Assembly: GCA_905221605.1 (NCBI GenBank)
Contig: CAJNDS010002013.1
Location: 1 to 25,000, forward strand
Length of the DNA stretch: 25,000 nucleotides
Direction: 5' to 3'
Source of the DNA: Symbiodinium natans
Taxonomy: Eukaryota; Sar; Dinophyceae; Suessiales; Symbiodiniaceae
The notes under the pieces were generated by a model. It saw only the letters and a list, made by a program, of their open reading frames with translations, was not told the origin of the DNA and ran no database searches. Within the stretch, counting starts at the first letter, position 1. Each line of letters starts with the position of its first letter. The translations under genes and the position numbers were made by a program. This document shows, in pieces, positions 19,531-25,000 of this stretch.

Positions 19531-21254
19531 GGACAAAGACTTCCCCTGAAGAAGTGCATGCCAAAGGTCAAAAGAGGCCAGCTCAGGAAGAATTGAAGGA
19601 AGACTTCGACAATTCCGATTATGTGCCCTCGGATGTAGAGAGTCCAGCGTTGCCGCTTCCTATCCCAATACCTGAAGCTGTAGATAGCTCAGTGTCGGGG
19701 CCGGGTACTTCTAATGAAGAGCCGCAGAGTGTCCCAATGGAGGTTGACAGTTTAGTCGATGCCGCAACCATGATCAATGGATCGTTTGGGTTGACGGGTC
19801 CTGAACTTGTTAGCCCTGATGTGTTTCACCTTTCTGGAGTTGTGTTCGACGACTCTGCCAAAGCCAAGAGTCAAACTGTGGAGTTTTGTGGTTCTAAGCT
19901 TAAAGTTTGGCAGCCTTCCTCGGCTGTGTCTGATGTCAGTATGGCAGAACTTAATGGTGATGCCACTTTTAAAGGAATGTTGAAAGAGCTTGGTGGACTA
20001 AGTTCCTGTAAAGCTGGTAACGTCATGAACAAAGCGCAGGCCGAAGCTTATTGCCACAAACATGGCATTCAAGTGTTGGCTTCCCGCTGGGTTACTAATG
20101 AGAAGACCGACACGGACGGCGCTGAAATAGTGCGGTCCCGGTTAGTTGTAAAAGACTTTCGTGGCTCAAAGAGCGCGCGTTCCTTGGAGATTTCCAGTCC
20201 TACTCCTTCGGTAGAAGCTTTAAGGACCGTTCTCGCGTATGCAGGACGCCATGATTGGGAGCTAGCATCCCTTGATGTTTCCCAAGCCTTTATGCACACA
20301 CCGCTCAAACACCGCAAAGCATGTATCAAAATGCCTTTGTCGGTAAGTTTTCCAAATGGAGAACCGGTGTACATGGCTTTATCCCAAGCCCTAAATGGGT
20401 TGCGTCTTTCCAGTCGCGCGTGGTTGGAGTACATTACAAGCGACACTCTTGGACCGCTTGGGCTCCATGCCTGTGAGCGTGAGCCGTGTTTGTTCAGTGG
20501 CCTTGTTGATGGAGTGGAATGTTTAGTGCTCCTGTACGTTGACGATGTGCTGATAGCATGTCCTAGCCAAAAGGTCATTAACAAGATCTTTGCTGCTCTG
20601 CAGAGTAGAGTACCGACGAAGCTGACTGGTAGGATTCTCTCCTCCAAAGGGGGTGGTGGACACCTGCGTTTCCTGGGACGAAACATTGAGAGGAGGCCGG
20701 GCGAAGCTGCGCTTACTCTCTTTGTCGATGCCAACTACCTAGACTCCTGCTACGACGACTATAAGTTGTCTGGTCGCGGAGGTGGTTCATCTGCTTTTCC
20801 TGACATCAGAGCAGTGTTGGAGAAATCCAGCAATAGCCATGTGTTGTCGGCAGAAGCGCATGCTAAGTTTAGGCGTGTTCTGGGAAAACTTGCGTGGTTC
20901 GCGCAAACGCGTGAAGACTTGCATATCGCGATTTCCCTTGTTTCTGTGGGCCAAAGTGCTCCTACGGCTGCGCACGAGGAAGCCCTACGTGCTCTCCTCA
21001 GGTTTTTACGCAAAGATGGTGATGTGCGAGTGCACTTTCCTTCTCCTGAGACGATGAGCAATGACTCATACCAGGAAGTTTCTGTGTTTTCCGATGCTTC
21101 TTATGCGCCTATGCGTTCGCTGGGACGCAAGAGCATCACCGGAGGAGTTATCATCCTCCAGGGGTCTCTGATCAAGGCGTTGGCTCGACAGCAAGCTTCT
21201 GTCACGCTGAGTTCCTGCGAAGCAGAACTACACGCGATCCAAACGATGACTTAA
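19500..21254 (+). CDS. Reverse transcriptase and RNase H start (ORF3)
   Basis: This frame is open from 19500, just after an in-frame TGA (19497-19499); its first ATG is only at 19737, so translation probably enters by a -1 shift from ORF2 near 19521. The copia reverse-transcriptase core is clear. RSRLVVKDF lies near 20140, LDVSQAFMHTPL follows with the first catalytic Asp at 20274-20276, and ALNGLRLSSRAW precedes YVDDVL at 20535-20552, which carries the Asp pair. RNase H begins after about 20860, with FSDASYAPMRS (Asp 21093-21095) and the Glu-containing SSCEAEL (21210-21230). The frame stops at TAA 21252-21254, inside the RNase H fold and before its last catalytic Asp. It copies element RNA into DNA. 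The N-terminal ~180 residues are acidic and low-complexity. Confidence 0.92.
   Translation, partial: SRPAPRRFKIRTKTSPEEVHAKGQKRPAQEELKEDFDNSDYVPSDVESPALPLPIPIPEAVDSSVSGPGTSNEEPQSVPMEVDSLVDAATMINGSFGLTGPELVSPDVFHLSGVVFDDSAKAKSQTVEFCGSKLKVWQPSSAVSDVSMAELNGDATFKGMLKELGGLSSCKAGNVMNKAQAEAYCHKHGIQVLASRWVTNEKTDTDGAEIVRSRLVVKDFRGSKSARSLEISSPTPSVEALRTVLAYAGRHDWELASLDVSQAFMHTPLKHRKACIKMPLSVSFPNGEPVYMALSQALNGLRLSSRAWLEYITSDTLGPLGLHACEREPCLFSGLVDGVECLVLLYVDDVLIACPSQKVINKIFAALQSRVPTKLTGRILSSKGGGGHLRFLGRNIERRPGEAALTLFVDANYLDSCYDDYKLSGRGGGSSAFPDIRAVLEKSSNSHVLSAEAHAKFRRVLGKLAWFAQTREDLHIAISLVSVGQSAPTAAHEEALRALLRFLRKDGDVRVHFPSPETMSNDSYQEVSVFSDASYAPMRSLGRKSITGGVIILQGSLIKALARQQASVTLSSCEAELHAIQTMT
19521..19530 (+). 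promoter_or_regulatory. Candidate -1 frameshift site T TTA AAA TAA
   Basis: In the ORF2 phase the bases read T TTA AAA followed by TAA. This is the canonical X XXY YYZ form of a -1 slippery site, and the new frame is exactly ORF3. The two frames overlap by only about 30 bases, so the heptamer is well placed. A weak hairpin (ACTTC 19539-19543 with GAAGT 19551-19555, loop of 7) starts 11 bases downstream; its stability is low. Confidence 0.55.
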
Positions 21255-21603
21255 GAGTCTCTGGTGGTTTTGCATGTTGTACATAGAATCTTGTCGAGTT
21301 TTCGTTGGCTCTCAAAGGCTGAATGGCCTTTTGTACAGTTGTCGACGGATTCCGAATCTGCACGTGTTTTGCTCATGGGAGCAGATTTGCCAAGACGTTC
21401 ACGGCACATAGAAATTCGAGTTTTCTGGTTGCGCGAACTGATTTCCAAAGGATATCTGCGCGTGAATAGGCACGGAGAATCCTGCCGACCTCTTTACTAA
21501 ATGCCTGCCAATGTCTCTGTTTGTGCGCCACAGGCGTACACTCGGTTTTCTGCCAAGTGATGGGCCATCAGTGCAAGCGCTGTTGAGTCCAGACATAGGC
21601 TGA
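21255..21603 (+). pseudogene. RNase H C-terminal part, broken
   Basis: The same frame continues after the TAA at 21252-21254 and encodes the rest of RNase H: LSTDSESARVLL with the third catalytic Asp (21348-21350), then RHIEIRVFWLREL. Near 21470-21478 the reading moves +1, after which the conserved copia ending NPADLFTKCLP (21478-21510) is seen. The frame then runs to TGA 21601-21603. A nonsense codon plus a one-base indel means this copy cannot make intact RNase H unless one or both are sequencing errors or are read through. The homologous position normally holds a Gln or similar codon in a TxE-like context, so a CAA to TAA change is plausible. Confidence 0.85.
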
Positions 21604-21819
21604 AGTGTTTCAAACATGCATGTTTTGACCTTCCCTGCGGCTGGGTGCTTGAAAGGGGGGTTTAGGACCGTTTAGGATAGGGTCTCACGTCTGATTTTTG
21701 TTTATATGCATGTATACAGATGATGTGGGATTTTTAATTTGCACGTGTGTGTTTGTGTGCGTGAAGTTTTATTAGCAGGATTTAAGAATTTTTTGTTCGT
21801 ATAGTTTTTCGGCCCAAAA
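21604..21819 (+). other. Gap after pol with an internal polypurine tract
   Basis: The gap holds GAAAGGGGGG at 21651-21660, then TTTAGG-like words (21661-21686), a T-rich stretch and a TGTATACAG that resembles a 3' splice site (21712-21720). There is no open frame of note. Confidence 0.6.
21651..21660 (+). promoter_or_regulatory. Internal polypurine tract
   Basis: GAAAGGGGGG matches all nine bases of the terminal tract at 23079-23087 and lies 48 bases after the pol stop, where a compact copia element would have its only plus-strand primer. Confidence 0.6.
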
Positions 21820-22284
21820 ATGGAGGGGCGCGCAGCAGAGTTGCAGGAAATGCAACACTCAGCTTACCAGCGGCGACGCGGAGTAGCAAGTAGGCAAGAT
21901 GAGCCCACTTTGAATAGACCACCTGGTATTTTCATTCGGGGCTCGGATCCACCGGCAGAGCCGGAAGGTCCCCCAACCAAGAAGTCAAAGGCTTCAGACT
22001 CACCTCCCCCGAGAGTTTCTGCAGCCCCGCATAGCTCACGTGCTTTTCCAAGTAAGCCTACTCAGGCTCCGGAGTGTAGAGCGTTTCCTGAAGAGCATCC
22101 ACCGAAGGTGGAGTCATCTGTACAGGCTGAAGCTTTGCCAAAGGCAACAGCTGGGCCCAAGCGGACGCCGATGCTCACTTTGCAGGATGTACAGGCCAAG
22201 TACTCGGAGCAGCAAATCTGCCGCATCATTCGCTGGTATGAGGGAGTGAAGACAACCATTCCTGATTTCGAGCGATATGGTTAG
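21820..22284 (+). CDS. Extra ORF after pol, unknown function (ORF4)
   Basis: A 154-codon ATG frame lies in the position where some LTR elements carry an additional or env-like gene. I do not recognise it. The protein is hydrophilic, Pro/Glu/Lys-rich in the middle, with a basic PPTKKSKAS stretch that could be a nuclear localisation signal. Its C-terminal third (LTLQDVQAKYSEQQICRIIRWYEGV) looks helical and folded. There is no signal peptide or membrane segment, so it is not an envelope-like protein. The stop TAG is at 22282-22284, just before the 111-bp repeats. A T-rich CTGTACAG|GTC acceptor-like site at 22526-22536 raises the possibility that the frame continues, spliced, into 22534-22683, which is in the same frame. 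It could be a captured host fragment. Confidence 0.55.
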   Translation: MEGRAAELQEMQHSAYQRRRGVASRQDEPTLNRPPGIFIRGSDPPAEPEGPPTKKSKASDSPPPRVSAAPHSSRAFPSKPTQAPECRAFPEEHPPKVESSVQAEALPKATAGPKRTPMLTLQDVQAKYSEQQICRIIRWYEGVKTTIPDFERYG

Positions 22285-22293
22285 TTGTTTGTA

Positions 22294-22515
22294 TGTAGTT
22301 TGTCTACGAGGTGGCAAGCACGAAGTCAGAGAGATTTTGAAGATCTCTTTGATTGTTTTCCTAACGTGCTTTGGTAGTTATTTTCCACTGTGTATAGCTC
22401 AAAGTGTAGTTCGTCTAGGAGGTTGCCAGCGCGAAGTCAGAGAGATTTTGGAGATCTCTTTGATTGTTTTCCTAACTTGCTTTGGTAGTCGTTTTCCACT
22501 GCATATAGCTTAAAG
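22294..22515 (+). repeat. Two 111-bp direct repeats with a hairpin
   Basis: Copies at 22294-22404 and 22405-22515 start TGTAGTT(T/C)GTCTA. Each includes AGAGAGATTTTG(A/G)AGATCTCTTT, an inverted repeat with an eight-pair stem (one G-U) that is intact in both copies. Since 111 is a multiple of three, one plus-strand frame (22277-22513) reads through both and would encode two 37-residue units with a hydrophobic ISLIVFLTCFG stretch. Whether it is translated is unknown. Confidence 0.85.
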
Positions 22516-22683
22516 CACATATTTTCTGTACAGGTCTTTTGCGGTACCAAAGGTGCCAATGTACAGCGCATGGGTTACTCGGATCCGCTACGTCAATTTG
22601 GGCGTGGTCTTTCGTATCACAGTCAGAACAGGGACTGTGACAAAGCTGCTCCGGGCAGCAAGCAGGGGTGGAAGCTCTTGTAA
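22489..22683 (+). other. Possible coding segment (GTKGANVQRMGYSDPL)
   Basis: An open stretch in the same frame as the 154-codon ORF. From 22534 it reads like protein (for example QRMGYSDPLRQFGRGLSYH) up to TAA 22681-22683. It has no good start codon of its own. An acceptor-like CTGTACAG ends at 22533. The end, CTCTTGTAAGA, resembles a 5' splice site. It could be an exon or a decayed gene. Confidence 0.3.
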
Positions 22684-22690
22684 GACCTAG

Positions 22691-22864
22691 CCCTCACCTT
22701 TCCTTCCTTGGCCTCATCGCCGCCGCCATGGCTCTGAGATTGGTCTATTTGAGACTATGTGTTTGGGGCCTCATCAAGAAGAGTTCAACACAGGTGCTCA
22801 ACGAGGCAAAGTTTGGAAATGGACGCTGACAGTACTGCAAGCAATGGTGGATGAACATCAGTGA
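22691..22864 (+). other. Possible coding segment (FETMCLGPHQEEF)
   Basis: The next reading frame is open from 22691 to TGA 22862-22864 and encodes a protein-like stretch from about 22727 (GLFETMCLGPHQEEFNTG and onward to WKWTLTVLQAMVDEH). It is +1 relative to the previous segment. No function is recognised. Confidence 0.3.
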
Positions 22865-23099
22865 ACTCTGTATCTGGTGTGGTATGAACAGTAAAGGCTT
22901 TCGAAAGGAGCAGCGTGGTGCCACACCTTTGCTGTCTGGGTTGGTGAGAGGTATCGTTCTGATTATTGGGAACAAGCAGGCCAGAGAAGCCGGGGAATCG
23001 GAAGCACCTTGCTTCGTCTTCATGTATCCCTCAAATCAGAGACGGACCTCGTATTGGCGCACCTTGCAGTTCACCGACGAAAGGGGGTGTGAAATATGA
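22830..23099 (+). other. Possible coding segment running into the 3' LTR
   Basis: Open in the third plus frame from 22830, with an ATG at 22851 and a stop in the first bases of the LTR (23097-23099). It has a Cys-bearing start (ELCIWCGMNSKGF) and a hydrophobic LLSGLVRGIVLIIG stretch. Its end overlaps the polypurine tract. No family is recognised. Confidence 0.3.
23079..23087 (+). promoter_or_regulatory. Terminal polypurine tract
   Basis: GAAAGGGGG directly abuts the 3' LTR, the normal site where plus-strand DNA synthesis is primed. Confidence 0.9.
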
Positions 23100-23327
23100 C
23101 GCGCTGACTGCAGGTACCCCAGCAGCACATCTACCGCTTGGCTGCATTAGTTTGCATTGTAGTGTTGTGGGTGTGGGTGGACTGCTGAAGCTATAAATGC
23201 TTTCGCTTTTGGTCCAAACAAGGCCTTGAGCTGAAACCCGCTGACAAGAAAGAGCAAAAGAAAGTTCCCTCTCGACTGTGCACTGTGGATCAGAGTAATC
23301 CACCCAAATAGGTTCACAAGTTTCACA
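23088..23327 (+). repeat. 3' LTR
   Basis: 240 bp, identical to the 5' LTR except for A at 23217 (C at 14897). The same inverted ends and TATAAAT (23192-23198) are present. Confidence 0.95.
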
Positions 23328-23332
23328 TAAAC
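23328..23332. repeat. Target-site duplication, right (TAAAC)
   Basis: Matches 14763-14767. The CCCTAAA array continues in phase after it. Confidence 0.85.
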
Positions 23333-25000
23333 CCTAAACCCTAAACCCTAAACCCCAGCCTGCCCGGAGGAATCTACCAGAAGCTGCGTTTGGAGCCCGC
23401 AGGGGATGTCGATGCTGGCCTCACCTCTCAGCAGCTGGGTTCAGGGTTCAGGGGTCAGGGTCCACGGTTTGGGGTTTAGGGTTTAGGGTCTACCTACAGG
23501 CTCCAACGCAGTACCTTTTGGGGTAGTATACTCCCCTGTATTTCACCCAAAGAAGCATCTACGTTGGAGCCTTCAGGCAGGGTGTCGGGTGTAGGGTTTA
23601 CTTTTTAATTAGCCCAGCAGCCATATTACAATAAGAGTACCCCTCTGTTCTTGGTTCCTTTACACGGGAACCTCGCAACCCGAAACCCTAAACCCTAAAC
23701 CCTAAACCCTACACCCTACACCCTAAACTCTAAACCCTGAACCCTAAACCCTAAACGGGCAAAAGGGCAGCCCTCGGCTGCCAAGCTTACTATCTTAAGA
23801 CGCTTGAGATCTACTCCTAGGCTCAGGCTTCTTCTTGCCCCCCTTGGCTTGCACGGAAAGCCCTAAACCTTGAACCCTGAACCCTGAACCCTGAACCCTA
23901 AACCCTAAACCCTGAACCCTAAACCCTAAACCCTAAACCCCGAAGGGTTTGGGGGGCTCAGGGTTCAGGGTTTAGGGTTTGAGGTTTAGGGCCCTAGACC
24001 CCAAACCCGAATCTTTCCAAGTCTGGTAGGCTCGCCTTCAAAGGAGGTGTTTTGCAAGACTTCGGCCAGGGTCTGCACCTGCATAGGGTTTAGGGTTTAG
24101 GGTTTAAGGTTTAGGGTTTAGGGTTCAGGGTTTAGGGTTTAGGCTTCGGGGTTATGGGGCTTAGGGTTTAGGGTTCAGGGAACCTTGCTTGCAAAGGGGG
24201 TTACTTTGGGGCTACTAAAAGGATCGAGAACTTAATTGTTCTGGATCTACGCTTCAGAGCTTTTCACTCAGAATTTGTGGGTTTTGGGGTTTCGGTTTAG
24301 AACAAATAAACCCTAAACTCTCACCCCCAATCCAGTGCAAGCCATGACGCACGTGTATCAGTGCTCGGCCTCTTTTGACTGCAATCCTTTAACACTTCGC
24401 GGTTTAGGGTTTAGGGCTTAACTTCAAACACCCCCTACTTCCCGGAGACCCAAATACCCCTTAGTTCAAGAATAACACTTTACGGCTTGGGCGTATAGAT
24501 TTAAGGTCCAGGGACTCGAATCACATCGAATCACTGGCACACACAAGCCGTGACGCATCACCCACGTGCAAGTGCTTGGTCTTGTATTCCTTTCACCCTT
24601 AAACCCAAAGCCCCCCCTGCTTCACAGAGATCCAATACCGCTTAGCAAACGAATCTTCCTTGAATCATATCAGGATCGCAGGTGGGGTTTCATGAATATC
24701 CCTCCTGGTAACTTACTGACCCAAAACCCAAGGAAATAAACGTCTAAACTTTCAGAACAAACTACCTGATAAGAAGCCCAAAAGTTGAAAAGTTGGGTTT
24801 TGAGCCAGTAAGGTAAGGGGTTTAGGGCTTAGGGTTGGGGATTTCGGGAGCTTCTGGGAAGCCCCCTGAAGCCCCAGAAGCCGGGCTCCGCAAAGCGTAG
24901 GCTGCACTACATCCCAGTAGCTCGCCAAGGCCCGAAGCCCATATCCTGGGATCTTCCCCCGCTACTACCCTAACAGTCCTTAATGGGGATTCGAATCGTG
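23328..25000. repeat. Telomere-type repeat mosaic after the retroelement
   Basis: CCCTAAA-type blocks lie at about 23328-23356, 23680-23757 and 23862-23942 (the last rich in CCCTGAA). TTTAGGG-type blocks lie at about 23437-23492, 23946-23992, 24086-24180, 24401-24420 and 24815-24840. The blocks are separated by unrecognised sequence. Two diverged direct copies of a CAAGCC(A/G)TGACGCA-containing segment lie at about 24339-24471 and 24544-24654. No gene, RNA gene or other mobile element is seen. Confidence 0.85.

Larger units (their letters stand above)
14768..23327 (+). mobile_element. Ty1/copia LTR retrotransposon
   Basis: An 8,560-bp element bounded by two 240-bp LTRs that match at 239 positions (C at 14897 against A at 23217). 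It starts TGTGAAA, ends TTTCACA, and is flanked by the 5-bp direct repeat TAAAC (14763-14767 and 23328-23332). Removing the element and one TAAAC restores an in-phase CCCTAAA array. The domain order Gag, protease, integrase, reverse transcriptase, RNase H defines Ty1/copia. It is longer than the usual ~5 kb because of a large Gag (about 2 kb before the protease) and about 1.4 kb of extra sequence after RNase H. One nonsense codon and one frameshift in RNase H suggest a young but probably non-autonomous copy. Confidence 0.96.

Noticed and set aside
21252-21254. TAA read as glutamine (altered genetic code)
   Set aside because: TAA also ends ORF1 and ORF2 at sensible places; a single point mutation is simpler.
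21820-22284. Envelope-like gene
   Set aside because: No signal peptide, membrane segment or cysteine pattern expected of an envelope protein.

Overview
The window looks like a repeat-rich piece of a nuclear genome, most likely from a dinoflagellate. I see no cellular gene. Two things point to the organism. Plant/alveolate-type telomere motifs (TTTAGGG/CCCTAAA) are scattered in both orientations. The only clear coding unit is a Ty1/copia retrotransposon whose Gag resembles, from memory, the Gag of copia elements common in Symbiodiniaceae-type genomes. The assignment is an inference; no rRNA, tRNA or host gene confirms it.

Layout. 1-1730: degenerate telomere-motif blocks that switch strand repeatedly. 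1818-1935: poly-C, poly-A and (TA)n tracts. 1950-4520: an AT-rich palindromic satellite built on AATTCCTAATTCCCGGGAATT. 4960-5720: tandem perfect hairpins with a 344-bp higher-order period. 5720-6107: AT-rich spacer. 6108-9261: five tandem copies of a ~642-bp unit. 9262-13680: purine/pyrimidine-skewed DNA containing a segmental duplication; one copy has gained a G-rich minisatellite and carries a precisely inverted 161-bp block. 13785-14767: telomere-motif blocks again. 14768-23327: the retrotransposon. 23328-25000: more telomere-motif blocks.

The retrotransposon is 8,560 bp with 240-bp LTRs that differ at one base. It begins TGTGAAA and ends TTTCACA. It has a primer-binding site for initiator-Met tRNA, a polypurine tract next to the 3' LTR, and a 5-bp target duplication (TAAAC) lying in phase within a CCCTAAA array, so it inserted into telomere-type repeat recently. 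Its internal region encodes Gag with two CCHC knuckles and an aspartic protease (ORF1), integrase with D-D-35-E (ORF2), and reverse transcriptase plus RNase H (ORF3). Each junction steps back one reading frame. ORF1/ORF2 overlap as TAATG. ORF2/ORF3 meet at a correctly phased T TTA AAA heptamer followed directly by a TAA stop. RNase H carries one in-frame stop and one frameshift, so this copy is probably defective.

Downstream of RNase H is an internal copy of the polypurine tract, followed by a 1.4-kb extra module with a 154-codon ORF, a duplicated 111-bp hairpin-bearing repeat and further open segments in shifting frames. The split pol expression and this 3' module are the most unusual parts of the window.
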